From an uncultured Micrococcales bacterium (GTDB lineage: Bacteria > Actinomycetota > Actinomycetes > Actinomycetales > Microbacteriaceae), in the NCBI GenBank assembly GCA_903824455.1, contig CAIJWY010000053.1:1-7450 (forward strand): a DNA stretch of 7,450 nucleotides, given 5' to 3'. A model generated the notes under the pieces. That model saw nothing but the letters and a program-made list of their open reading frames with translations. It did not search any database and had not been told where the DNA came from. Each line of letters opens with the position of its first letter. The stretch's first letter is position 1. Made by a program: the position numbers and the translations under genes. This document shows, piece by piece, positions 1 to 6,749 of this stretch.

Positions 1-812
1 CTGTGATTTTCGCTGAAAGTTCTAACCGTGGCACCAAAGCTAGCGGTTTCTGGAATCACGTTTTCGGTGTGGTCGTCGCCAGCTTTCACCCATCCAACAT
101 TCACCACCACGTCATCAAAGATATCTAAGCGCTTATTGATTGCGGTTTGAAGAGTCGCGATTGACTGTGCCATAGGTGAAATTGGGTCGCGGGAAAGCCA
201 AGGCATCGATCCGTGGCCACCGGCACCCTTGAAAGTCGCAATGAAACCGCCGGCCGCCGCCATTAGCGGCCCGGGACGCGAGCCGAACATCCCCTTCGGG
301 TAAACGCTGAAAACGTGCACGCCGAAAGCGGCAATTGGTTTTGAACCGGAAACAAGGTGCATCTTTTGATCAAGCATTCGATCGGCGCCGGCTAAACCCT
401 CTTCGCCAGGCTGGAACCAAACCACTACGTCACCGTTTAAATTGGCTCGGTTTTGGTAGAGGAGTTTCGCGGCACCGATACCCATTGCAATGTGCAGGTC
501 GTGACCGCAAGCGTGCATGTATCCGTTCGTCGATGCAAACTCGAGCCCGGTGTCTTCGATCACCGCTAGGGCGTCCATGTCGGCGCGCAACAAAACCGTT
601 GGTCCAGGCTTTGCGCCTTTGATAAGTAGGGCGGCGGCGGTCATTCCTTCGCCCAAGAAAACTTCACCCAGGCCATCGATTTCTTCGATCACACGGGCCA
701 AAGTATTAGGCAAATCTAGGCCGAATTCGGGGTTTCTATGAAGGTCACGGCGGATCTTTCGCAACTCCTCGGAAAGCGCGCCAGCTTCAGCAACCAAGTC
801 TTGTAAATTCAA
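1..812 (-). CDS. M20-family metallo-amidohydrolase (hippurate hydrolase / N-acyl-amino-acid deacylase type), C-terminus beyond window
   Basis: Only the first 270 residues are inside the window; the family is usually about 390-430 residues, so about one third is missing to the left. The TTG start at 812-810 is chosen because a strong Shine-Dalgarno (AAAGGAAGG) ends 7 bases upstream and translation begins MNLQDLVAEAGALSEELR. Visible family landmarks are DLHRNPEFG (residues 23-31), RADMDAL (76-82), HACGHD (100-105), PGEEG (135-139), GVH (164-166) and GAGGHGSMP (196-204). In M20D enzymes Cys102, His104, Glu138 and His166 would bind two metal ions and Glu137 would be the general base; this comes from family knowledge. 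GGHGSMP opens the lid/dimerisation domain. The likely reaction is hydrolysis of an N-acyl amino acid or similar amide in the cytoplasm; there is no signal peptide. Substrate cannot be decided from sequence. It is transcribed divergently from ung. Confidence 0.93.
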   Translation of the reverse strand, partial: MNLQDLVAEAGALSEELRKIRRDLHRNPEFGLDLPNTLARVIEEIDGLGEVFLGEGMTAAALLIKGAKPGPTVLLRADMDALAVIEDTGLEFASTNGYMHACGHDLHIAMGIGAAKLLYQNRANLNGDVVVWFQPGEEGLAGADRMLDQKMHLVSGSKPIAAFGVHVFSVYPKGMFGSRPGPLMAAAGGFIATFKGAGGHGSMPWLSRDPISPMAQSIATLQTAINKRLDIFDDVVVNVGWVKAGDDHTENVIPETASFGATVRTFSENH

Positions 813-842
813 GGTAAAACCTTCCTTTCTTGAGCCAGCATA
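813..842 (-). promoter_or_regulatory. Putative -10 box and Shine-Dalgarno of the amidohydrolase gene
   Basis: Read on the minus strand, TATGCT (842-837) is a good -10 hexamer, followed by a short leader that contains AAAGGAAGG (828-820) and a 7-base spacer to the TTG start. No convincing -35 box is seen. The ribosome site is strong and decides the start; the -10 call is inference. Confidence 0.5.
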
Positions 843-856
843 CAGGCGCAACTAGT

Positions 857-868
857 TAGGCTTAGCCT
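857..868 (+). promoter_or_regulatory. Putative -10 box of a leaderless ung promoter, embedded in an inverted repeat
   Basis: TAGGCT (857-862) lies 6 bases before the GTG start of ung, the distance expected between a -10 box and a transcription start, and there is no Shine-Dalgarno in between. This suggests a leaderless transcript beginning at or near the GTG. The hexamer overlaps the inverted repeat AGGCT-T-AGCCT (858-868). No clear -35 box is seen. Confidence 0.45.
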
Positions 869-1528
869 GTGTTCTTCGAACAAATGCACTCAACTTGGCA
901 GCACGCCCTCGGCGACTGCCGTGACCTGCTTTTGCTCATGGAAGTTAGCCTGGCCGGTGAAAATCGCAAATATATGCCAATCGATCAGAGAATCATGAGA
1001 GCCCTCGAAATCAGCATGGACGATGTGAAGGTTTTAATCATTGGCCAAGACCCTTACCCAACCAAGGATGTTGCCATCGGGTTGGCATTTGCGGTGGATT
1101 TAGAGGTTGAACCAAAATTGCCTAGAAGCCTGCAAAACATATTGAAAGAAGTTCGTGACGACCTTGGCTCAAGAGTTCGCCGCAAAGGCGATTTGACCAA
1201 GTGGGCAGCTCAGGGAGTGATGTTACTTAACCGACACCTAACCACTCCAGTGGGCCGAGCCGGTGGACACGAAAACCTCGGCTGGGCTCGTTTCACCGAT
1301 CGCGTGGTCGAAGAATTGGCGAAGCGCCAAGGCGACAAGCTGGTAAGCATCCTCTGGGGCAAGCAAGCAGCCGAAGTTGAACCACTCCTGGTTGGGACCC
1401 AAATATTCAAGTCAGCACACCCCAGCCCGCTATCAGCGGCTCGGGGATTTTTCGGCTCAAAACCGTTCAGTAAGGCCAACGAAGCGCTGCTAAACGTTGG
1501 TCGCAAACCAGTGAGGTGGGATAGTTAA
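869..1528 (+). CDS. ung: Uracil-DNA glycosylase, family 1
   Basis: This cytoplasmic base-excision-repair enzyme removes uracil from DNA after cytosine deamination or dUTP misincorporation. The 219-residue length is normal for the family. Visible motifs are the water-activating loop GQDPYP (59-64, catalytic Asp61; the last residue is Pro rather than the enterobacterial His, as is usual in actinobacteria), GLAFAV (71-76, Phe74 expected to stack on uracil), LLNRHLT (119-125, with Asn121 in the uracil-recognition position), and the DNA-intercalation loop HPSPLSAARGFFG (184-196, His184 catalytic). The GTG start at 869 fits a leaderless transcript. An in-frame ATG at 884 (Met6) is the alternative and also lacks a ribosome site; neither choice touches a functional motif. 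The stop codon overlaps the next start by one base (TAATG), so the acetyltransferase is probably co-expressed. Confidence 0.96.
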   Translation: MFFEQMHSTWQHALGDCRDLLLLMEVSLAGENRKYMPIDQRIMRALEISMDDVKVLIIGQDPYPTKDVAIGLAFAVDLEVEPKLPRSLQNILKEVRDDLGSRVRRKGDLTKWAAQGVMLLNRHLTTPVGRAGGHENLGWARFTDRVVEELAKRQGDKLVSILWGKQAAEVEPLLVGTQIFKSAHPSPLSAARGFFGSKPFSKANEALLNVGRKPVRWDS

Positions 1529-2100
1529 TGGCATTAGATTCTGAAGCGCGTTGGCGTTTAGTTCGCAAAGCAAAAGAGCAAGAACCTCAGCAACCCGAGG
1601 GTGAAGTCACCATTCGAGATGTTGAAGCAGGCGACCTTGTAGCGATTGCTGAAATCTATAACTTTTACGTTTTGAACAGCGTTATTACCTTCGACATTGA
1701 GGAACAAACCCTCACCGAATGGAAATCGAAACTGAAGTATCTTCAAGGTCTAGATATGCCCTTCAAAGTGGCAGTTAGCCCGTCGAACCAGCTACTCGGC
1801 TTCGGTTACTTTGCTCCTTGGCGCCAAAAAGCAGCCTTCCGTCGAACTGTCGAAGACACGATTTATCTAAAGCCTTCAGCGATTGGTAAGCGTATCGGCA
1901 CCAGGTTGCTTGATGAACTGTTAGCCGCCGGTAAAAAGTCGGGTATTCGCGAAGTCGTCGCCGTTATTTCAGATCGAGGTGCGGAAAGCTCTATCGCACT
2001 GCATCAGAAGTTTGGCTTTGAGGAGCAGGGACGCCTCGCCAAAGTTGGTTTCAAAATGAATAAGTGGCTCGGAACCATCATTCTTCAGAAGCATCTATAA
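1528..2100 (+). CDS. GNAT-family N-acetyltransferase, phosphinothricin acetyltransferase (PAT/YncA)-like
   Basis: A 190-residue protein with the PAT/YncA pattern: VTIRDVEAGDL (27-37), IAEIYNFYVLN (40-50), TFDIEE (54-59), GFGYFAPWR (91-99) and SSIALHQKFGFEEQGRL (154-170). Relatives acetylate small amines such as phosphinothricin, methionine sulfoximine/sulfone or other amino acids using acetyl-CoA; the true substrate is unknown. The start overlaps the ung stop (TAATG), and AGGTGG (1514-1519) lies 8 bases upstream, so initiation is both coupled and supported by a Shine-Dalgarno. Two oddities are visible. A charged, Gln/Glu-rich extension of about 25 residues precedes the usual family start, with no later start codon in it. 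The acetyl-CoA pyrophosphate loop reads IGKRIG (119-124) where the family consensus is Q/R-x-x-G-x-G/A, so two consensus positions differ. Confidence 0.88.
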   Translation: MALDSEARWRLVRKAKEQEPQQPEGEVTIRDVEAGDLVAIAEIYNFYVLNSVITFDIEEQTLTEWKSKLKYLQGLDMPFKVAVSPSNQLLGFGYFAPWRQKAAFRRTVEDTIYLKPSAIGKRIGTRLLDELLAAGKKSGIREVVAVISDRGAESSIALHQKFGFEEQGRLAKVGFKMNKWLGTIILQKHL

Positions 2101-2127
2101 ACACAGAAATTTCACAGAAAAGCGATT

Positions 2128-2140
2128 TAGCCTAGGAGCA
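2128..2140 (+). promoter_or_regulatory. Putative -10 box of a leaderless S8 protease promoter
   Basis: TAGCCT (2128-2133) stands 7 bases before the ATG. The AGGAG between them is only 2 bases from the ATG, too close to act as a normal Shine-Dalgarno, so initiation at or near the first base of the ATG is more likely. No good -35 is seen in the 40-base gap after the acetyltransferase gene. Confidence 0.4.
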
Positions 2141-4345
2141 ATGAAACTTTCCCGCATTGCGAGCGTTTTGGTTGGGGCTCTGATTCTGCCCCTGCAACTC
2201 GCAATGCCCGCTACTGCCTCCACCGTAGACACCCCGAATGTCGACGATTCAACCAATGCCGTTGGCTTCATCGTTCAATACAAGGACGGCATCGATTTTG
2301 AGGCACCGAATGGCCAACCCACCGGAGAGAATTTTGCTCAAGTTGATTTAGAAAATCCGGTTCAACTCGGCGACCAAATGGCTTCGGTTGATTTTGCTAA
2401 CTCGCTTAGTAATTCTGAAGCCGTCGAAGCATTGCAGAAACTCCAGTCAGACCCTCGCGTTGAATCCGTTCAATTCAACCGTTTTGTTGAAAGCGCCTGG
2501 GTTAGCGATGAACCAATATCGGAGCAGATTCTTCCATCGGATGGACCGATCACTTTACCTATCGTCCTAAAAACTGCAATTACCCGAGCTTCCCTAAAAC
2601 CCATTAGCGCAACCGATGCTTGGGTTTCCGGAACCACGCCTCGGGTAACAATTTCTTGGACTAAACCGACCACACGCTATACCGGAACCATCGTCGGCTA
2701 CCGTGTTCAACTTAAGGTTTCTGGAACCTGGGTAACTCTTAAAAGCCAGACCTATGCTTCGACCAGAAGTTACACAACCTCCTCGAGTTATTTGAAGGCA
2801 GGAACCAGCAGCCAGTTCCGAGTGGCCCCGATAACCAAGCGTTACTCCACCAGTTACCTGGGTTATTACCAGGCGGTCTCTGTTATTCCGACCACTTCAC
2901 CGCGAGCGGTCAGCGTCCTTCAAATAACAAAAAATCTCGACCAATTACACGTAACCTGGATTCCCTACGCATCTGCCATCGACCGCGGTGGCCTGCCGGT
3001 AACCTATTCGATTGCCGTGACCAAGACCTCAGATAATTCGCCTATTGCATGCATAAGCTCAGGTGCTTATTCATGTAACACAACCAGTGCCGTTTCCGGA
3101 TCCAGTTACACCGCCAAACTCACGGTTACCAATACCAGAGGCTCGGTTACGATAACCAGAAACTTATCAATAAACGTTTCTGCCTCGGTTAATTCAGCCA
3201 ACGATGACAACTACTCGTTGCAGTGGTACCTAAAATCCAGTGAAACCTATTCAGCCAAGGTAAGTAGCGCCTGGTCGACCGAATCCGGTTCGGAAGACCT
3301 GGTGGTTGCCGTTCTTGACACCGGCTATACCGACCATCCCGATCTGCCTTCGGCAAAAATTCTTCCCGGTTACGACATGATTTCTTCATTAGCTAGTTCG
3401 AATGACGGCAGCGGCAGAGATTCGGACGCTCACGACGTTGGTGACTTTGCGCTAAACCCCGACCAGAGCATCAAGGAAACCTCTTCATGGCATGGCACTC
3501 ACGTTGCCGGAATCATCGCTGCCTCGGATAACGACCAGGGTGTACTAGGAATTGCACCGAATGTAAAAATCCTTCCAGTGAGAGTTCTCGGAGTTGAAGG
3601 TGGCACCACCGCCGACATCATTTCCGGAATCTACTGGGCCGCGGGTATTCATCGAGCCGGGTTGCCCGACAATCCAAATAAGGCGAACGTGATCAACCTG
3701 TCAATCGGTGGATATAGCAATGGTTGCGACTCTGGAACAGAAGCCGCTCTAGCCGCCGCCAAGGCCGCGGGAGTCACCGTGGTTACCGCGGCAGGAAACG
3801 ATAACCCTTCGGCAGATCACCTGGCCTATGCCTCACTCAGCTACCCTGGCAACTGTTACCCAACCATCAACGTTGGTTCATCGGGGAAATCAGGAAAGCC
3901 GGCCTTTTACTCAAACTTCAGCAACGCGGGAAACCAAGCGAACCCAGATGCCTACGGAGTGGACATTTCGGCACCTGGCGGCGACTACTGTCAGGGCGGC
4001 TCAACGGCCCAAATCTTTTCAACACTCAACACCGGTAGTACCACGCCTGTTAGTGCCACCTATGAATACGCGATTGGCACGTCGATGGCAGCCCCCATGG
4101 TCAGTGGAACCGTGGCACTGATGTATTCGGCCAAGCTTCGCCAGAATCCGAACCTGACACTCAACGGCGCCTTCGTCGATTCGGTCTGGATGGCGCTCTC
4201 AACCACAACCACCCCATTTGCATCAAATTCTCCCGTGAACTGCGCCTCGACTGGGCAAAGCAGTATTCAAGACGGTGGAGCCTACGGCGGCTACGGTGTG
4301 GGAATCGTCAACGCTAAAGCTGCCCTCGACGCAATCATCGGCTAG
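2141..4345 (+). CDS. Secreted subtilisin-like serine protease (S8) with two FnIII-like regions before the catalytic domain
   Basis: The protein has 734 residues. Residues 1-27 form a Sec signal peptide with a hydrophobic core (8-22) and probable cleavage after ATA or TAS (about 26-27). Residues 40-118 look like an I9-type propeptide, from VGFIVQYKDG to VESVQFNRFVE, which normally folds and inhibits the protease. Residues about 150-250 and 255-346 are beta-rich Ser/Thr stretches with FnIII features (RVTISWTKP, IVGYRVQLK; LHVTWIPY, VTYSIAV). The catalytic domain starts at YSLQWYL (358-364) and carries Asp393 (VLDTGYTDHPDL), His451 (SSWHGTHVAG), oxyanion Asn553 (TAAGND) and Ser648 (GTSMAAPMVSG), so the triad is complete. 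Six cysteines remain in the mature protein (304, 312, 529, 572, 617, 701), consistent with extracellular disulfides. The C-terminus has no LPXTG or membrane anchor, so it is probably released. Likely role: degradation of external protein for nutrition; the target is unknown. Confidence 0.94.
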   Translation: MKLSRIASVLVGALILPLQLAMPATASTVDTPNVDDSTNAVGFIVQYKDGIDFEAPNGQPTGENFAQVDLENPVQLGDQMASVDFANSLSNSEAVEALQKLQSDPRVESVQFNRFVESAWVSDEPISEQILPSDGPITLPIVLKTAITRASLKPISATDAWVSGTTPRVTISWTKPTTRYTGTIVGYRVQLKVSGTWVTLKSQTYASTRSYTTSSSYLKAGTSSQFRVAPITKRYSTSYLGYYQAVSVIPTTSPRAVSVLQITKNLDQLHVTWIPYASAIDRGGLPVTYSIAVTKTSDNSPIACISSGAYSCNTTSAVSGSSYTAKLTVTNTRGSVTITRNLSINVSASVNSANDDNYSLQWYLKSSETYSAKVSSAWSTESGSEDLVVAVLDTGYTDHPDLPSAKILPGYDMISSLASSNDGSGRDSDAHDVGDFALNPDQSIKETSSWHGTHVAGIIAASDNDQGVLGIAPNVKILPVRVLGVEGGTTADIISGIYWAAGIHRAGLPDNPNKANVINLSIGGYSNGCDSGTEAALAAAKAAGVTVVTAAGNDNPSADHLAYASLSYPGNCYPTINVGSSGKSGKPAFYSNFSNAGNQANPDAYGVDISAPGGDYCQGGSTAQIFSTLNTGSTTPVSATYEYAIGTSMAAPMVSGTVALMYSAKLRQNPNLTLNGAFVDSVWMALSTTTTPFASNSPVNCASTGQSSIQDGGAYGGYGVGIVNAKAALDAIIG

Positions 4346-4349
4346 TTAA

Positions 4350-4383
4350 AGCAAAAGACCGAAGTTTCCTTCGGTCTTTTGCT
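4350..4383. terminator. Bidirectional intrinsic terminator between the protease gene and tRNA-Leu
   Basis: A perfect 15-bp inverted repeat (4350-4364 with 4369-4383) encloses a TTTC loop. The GC core GACCGAAG is flanked by an A-run on one side and TTTT on the other, so either strand makes a hairpin followed by uridines. It lies 4 bases after the protease stop codon and 4 bases past the 3' end of the convergent tRNA gene, so it can serve both. Confidence 0.9.
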
Positions 4384-4387
4384 GTCT

Positions 4388-4473
4388 TGGTGCGGAAGGT
4401 GGGACTTGAACCCACACGCCTATTAAGCGCTAGAACCTAAATCTAGTGCGTCTGCCAATTTCGCCACTCCCGC
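4388..4473 (-). tRNA. tRNA-Leu (anticodon UAG)
   Basis: Read on the minus strand this folds as an 86-base class II tRNA. Acceptor arms are GCGGGAG and CTTCCGC (one G-U pair). A D-arm GCG...CGC follows, then anticodon stem CTAGA/TCTAG with the 7-base loop TTTAGGT giving anticodon TAG. A long variable arm (CGC/GCG stem, typical of leucine and serine tRNAs) precedes the T-arm GTGGG-TTCAAGT-CCCAC. Discriminator A73 and an encoded CCA close the molecule. The long variable arm, A73 and the UAG anticodon identify leucine; it would read CUA and, by wobble, other CUN codons. Confidence 0.97.
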
Positions 4474-4484
4474 GTGACTTATCA

Positions 4485-4490
4485 ATCTTA
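4485..4490 (-). promoter_or_regulatory. Putative -10 box of the tRNA-Leu gene
   Basis: On the minus strand TAAGAT lies 11 bases upstream of the mature tRNA 5' end, leaving room for a short 5' leader removed by RNase P. The -35 region is weak (TTTTCC at a 15-base spacing is the nearest candidate). Inference from position and -10 similarity only. Confidence 0.4.
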
Positions 4491-4537
4491 GCAACACTTG
4501 ACTGTGGAAAACTTGGCCAGTTTCCAAGATTTGTGAT

Positions 4538-4551
4538 TAATCTCTTTTCTC
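4538..4551 (+). promoter_or_regulatory. Putative -10 box for the Tad-type operon
   Basis: TAATCT (4538-4543) lies 8 bases before the ATG of the ATPase gene, and the intervening bases are pyrimidine-rich with no Shine-Dalgarno. TTGGCC (4513-4518) could be a -35 at a long 19-base spacing. This suggests a leaderless or nearly leaderless operon mRNA, divergent from the tRNA promoter. Confidence 0.4.
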
Positions 4552-5637
4552 ATGAACAACCCCGTCACCACGCTTACTCGCCTGGCCAGAGATCGAGCTT
4601 TGGGCGAACGAAAGGGAATTCAGCCAGCGATTATGGGAGTAATTGATGAGCATGTTGAATCGCAGGGCAGTGCGGTCGAAGACGAAGAACAAATTCGAAT
4701 CGATTTAGAGCAGAGCTTGAGCGGCTTCGCATTTTTGCAACCATTTCTAGACGACGAATCAATCGAAGAGATTTGGATTAATAAGCCGGGAGAAATTCAC
4801 TTTGCAATAAATGGCAAGCATGCTTCAACTTTGATTCAATTTGACCAGGACGAACTCAAGACCCAGGTGGAGAGACTAATTCGTCAAAGTGGCAGGAGGC
4901 TGGATCGTTCGAGTCCATTCATCGACGCCCAATTAACCAATGGTTATCGCCTCCACGCAGTAATTCCTGACATCACCAGAGAGCACCTAAGTCTCAACAT
5001 CCGCAAGTTCACCAAGCAACTGCTCAACCTGAATGACCTGATCCGATTTCAAGTTTTGAGCGATGCCGAAGCCAAGTATTTGATTGATTCCTTGAATCGC
5101 GGTGAGAACTTACTAGTTTCCGGGGCGACTCAGGCCGGTAAAACCACCCTGCTATCCGCACTCATTAGCGCACTGAGCACAAACGAGAGAATCATTTCGG
5201 TGGAAGACACTTTTGAGTTGCGTTGCCAATTACCCGACTGGGTCGCCATGCAAACAAGGCCTGCCAGTACCGAAGGTCGGCACGAGGTTGACTTACGAAG
5301 GCTAGTTAGAGAAACACTTCGCATGAGACCAACACGTTTAGTAGTTGGGGAAGTTCGAGGGGCAGAGGCGCTAGACATGTTGATCGCAATGAATGCTGGC
5401 GTTCCAGGGCTCTGCACAATCCATGCCAACTCAGCAGACGAGGCACTTAAGAAATTGCAAACGCTACCGTTGCTTGCTGGCGGAAACATCTCGGCAGTTT
5501 TTTTGGAATCACTAATTCGTGGCTCGGTCAATCTATTCGTTCACTGCTTCAGAGCAAGCAACGGTGTGAGGCGAGTTGCCTCCATAAAAAGAATTAGCGA
5601 TGCAAGAGATCTCCAACTGGTGGATGTGCAACTATGA
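4552..5637 (+). CDS. tadA: Tad/CpaF-family secretion ATPase (TadA-like)
   Basis: This 361-residue cytoplasmic P-loop ATPase is of the CpaF/TadA branch of the VirB11/GspE superfamily, which powers assembly of Tad (Flp) pili or related pseudopilus machines. The N-terminal domain spans about residues 50-155 (FLDDESIEEIWINKPGEI, 65-82). The motor domain contains Walker A GATQAGKTT (191-199, Lys197), the Asp box ISVEDTFEL (215-223), arginine-rich ETLRMRP (254-260), Walker B LVVGEVRG (263-270, Glu267) and the His box TIHANS (289-294, His291). Its length is close to the short actinobacterial version (Rv3659c-like), not the longer proteobacterial CpaF. It is the first gene of the cluster, and its stop overlaps the TadB-like start by four bases (ATGA). 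Walker A has Gln-Ala where Gly-Ser is usual. The TadB/TadC neighbours argue against a conjugative VirB11. Confidence 0.93.
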   Translation: MNNPVTTLTRLARDRALGERKGIQPAIMGVIDEHVESQGSAVEDEEQIRIDLEQSLSGFAFLQPFLDDESIEEIWINKPGEIHFAINGKHASTLIQFDQDELKTQVERLIRQSGRRLDRSSPFIDAQLTNGYRLHAVIPDITREHLSLNIRKFTKQLLNLNDLIRFQVLSDAEAKYLIDSLNRGENLLVSGATQAGKTTLLSALISALSTNERIISVEDTFELRCQLPDWVAMQTRPASTEGRHEVDLRRLVRETLRMRPTRLVVGEVRGAEALDMLIAMNAGVPGLCTIHANSADEALKKLQTLPLLAGGNISAVFLESLIRGSVNLFVHCFRASNGVRRVASIKRISDARDLQLVDVQL

Positions 5638-6275
5638 GTTGGTCTCTTCCCCTAATTGGGGTTGCCGCAGCATTGCTGATGTTTCTTGAAATTCAGTCGG
5701 TGAAACGTCGTCGACTTGAAAAAGCTAGGCAAGCGGCTTGGCCGCAATTTGAAGAGATATTCATTTCCGCACTGGAGTCGGGGATTTCCATTTCTGATTC
5801 TTTTTCTTACGCGCAAGAATTCGGTCTGGCGGCTTTGCAGAATCCAATGGATGAAATTGTTTCAAAGCTAGATCGAGGAACGCCCCTAGAGCAAGCTTTG
5901 AGAGACTTCGGAAGGTCGCTAAACATTCGCTTTGCGGATCTATTTGTCGAAATTGTCAGTTTGGCTCATCGAACGGGTGGTCAGAACCTGATTCCTTCGC
6001 TAAGTGAACACGTGGAATCTGTGAGATTTGATTTGTCGGCTGCGGGTTCAGTTGAATCGCGCACCGGTGCCGTAATTGTGGTCGGGAAGCTCGGATTGTT
6101 GGCTCCTTGGGTTCTACTTCTCGTGCTGTGCGTAAATGAAAGAAATCGGGCAAGTTTTGACAGCCCATCTGGTGGATTGCTTCTTCTCGGAGGGTTCGCG
6201 ATCTCTCTTCTGGCGTTCCGTCTGGTTGTTCAAGCTGGAAAAATGAAAGCCAATCCGAGAGTTTTTGGTCACTAA
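5634..6275 (+). CDS. tadB: TadB-like inner-membrane platform protein (GspF/T2SSF domain)
   Basis: The 213-residue protein has one N-terminal transmembrane segment (about 4-19), a basic stretch (KRRRLEKAR, 24-32), a cytoplasmic helical T2SSF domain (about 36-145, including ALESGISISDSF and LAHRTGGQNLIPSLSEHVE) and two further transmembrane segments (about 145-166 and 179-198). TadB proteins form the membrane platform with TadC on which the ATPase acts. It is shorter than usual full-length TadB (about 270-320 residues), mostly at the N-terminus. The start is ATG within ATGA overlapping the ATPase stop, and the stop overlaps the next start by one base (TAATG), so expression is coupled on both sides. 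Confidence 0.84.
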   Translation: MSWSLPLIGVAAALLMFLEIQSVKRRRLEKARQAAWPQFEEIFISALESGISISDSFSYAQEFGLAALQNPMDEIVSKLDRGTPLEQALRDFGRSLNIRFADLFVEIVSLAHRTGGQNLIPSLSEHVESVRFDLSAAGSVESRTGAVIVVGKLGLLAPWVLLLVLCVNERNRASFDSPSGGLLLLGGFAISLLAFRLVVQAGKMKANPRVFGH

Positions 6276-6736
6276 TGGCAAAAGAATCCAGAGAAATCAT
6301 CGAGCGCGATGAGGTTGCTCAACTCTCAACATTGCTGAGTGTGGCATTCGACGCTGGGTTAGGTATCGTCGCCGCTTTGGAAGAAGTAATCCCAAAAGCT
6401 CGCGGGCATGTTTCAAGGAAGTTTCAAACACTCCTAGACTCGCTCGCAATCGGCGGAAATCTCTATGAGGAATTGAATCAAATACGCAATGTTGATAAAC
6501 ATCCAGGGCTAGATGAGTTGGTAATCAAATTGCAAGCATCACTCCAGTTTGGAACCCCCATTGCCGGCCAACTTGCTAATCTGGCAAGAAGTAATCGGGC
6601 ATTGATAGCCCAAGCTGCGCTGGCCCAAGCTGCTAAACGGGAAAATCTGATGCTGCTGCCACTCGTTTTTCTGATTCTTCCCGTAACAGTTCTTTTCGCT
6701 ATTTACCCATCTTTGGATTATCTAAACCTCAATTAG
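6275..6736 (+). CDS. tadC: TadC-like membrane platform protein (short form)
   Basis: A 153-residue protein with a helical T2SSF-like region (about 12-125: LSTLLSVAFDAGLGIVAALEEV, then GTPIAGQLANLA) and one C-terminal transmembrane segment (about 128-148, LMLLPLVFLILPVTVLFAIYP). The AAKRENLMLLPLVFLILP pattern is typical of the TadC C-terminus. It would pair with the TadB-like protein. At about half of proteobacterial TadC length it resembles compact actinobacterial homologues such as Rv3657c. The long N-terminal membrane part is missing; no frameshift is apparent, since the start overlaps the tadB stop cleanly. Assignment rests on gene order plus the C-terminal pattern. Confidence 0.8.
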   Translation: MAKESREIIERDEVAQLSTLLSVAFDAGLGIVAALEEVIPKARGHVSRKFQTLLDSLAIGGNLYEELNQIRNVDKHPGLDELVIKLQASLQFGTPIAGQLANLARSNRALIAQAALAQAAKRENLMLLPLVFLILPVTVLFAIYPSLDYLNLN

Positions 6737-6749
6737 TAGAAGGGCAAAA

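Noticed and set aside
335..741. Plus-strand open frames opposite the amidohydrolase gene
   Set aside because: The minus-strand frame contains all M20 motifs in order; the plus frames are compositionally odd (Arg-rich) and have no recognisable domain.
2141..4345. Mycosin (type VII secretion) or lanthipeptide-leader protease
   Set aside because: No C-terminal membrane anchor, no ESX or lantibiotic genes nearby, and the catalytic domain resembles general secreted S8 proteases.
4388..4473. tRNA-Leu as an integration site for a mobile element
   Set aside because: No integrase, no direct repeat of the tRNA 3' end elsewhere in the window, and both flanks look like ordinary chromosomal genes.
4509..4528. 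Inverted repeats AAACT-TGGCC-AGTTT and CTTGG...CCAAG between the tRNA and ATPase promoters, considered as an operator
   Set aside because: The arms are only 5 bases and the two repeats overlap in a way expected from local composition; no second copy is seen in the window.
5130..5531. 133-codon minus-strand frame inside the Tad ATPase gene
   Set aside because: It lies opposite the Walker A to His-box coding region, is rich in Ser/Thr without domain features, and has no ribosome site; it is a shadow.
4552..5637. VirB11-type ATPase of a conjugation (type IV secretion) system
   Set aside because: The next genes are GspF-domain TadB/TadC-like and TadE-like proteins; no VirB or relaxase genes are present.
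5956..6300. 114-codon minus-strand frame opposite the tadB 3' end
   Set aside because: The plus-strand gene has membrane segments and clean overlaps at both ends; the antisense frame shows no protein-like features.
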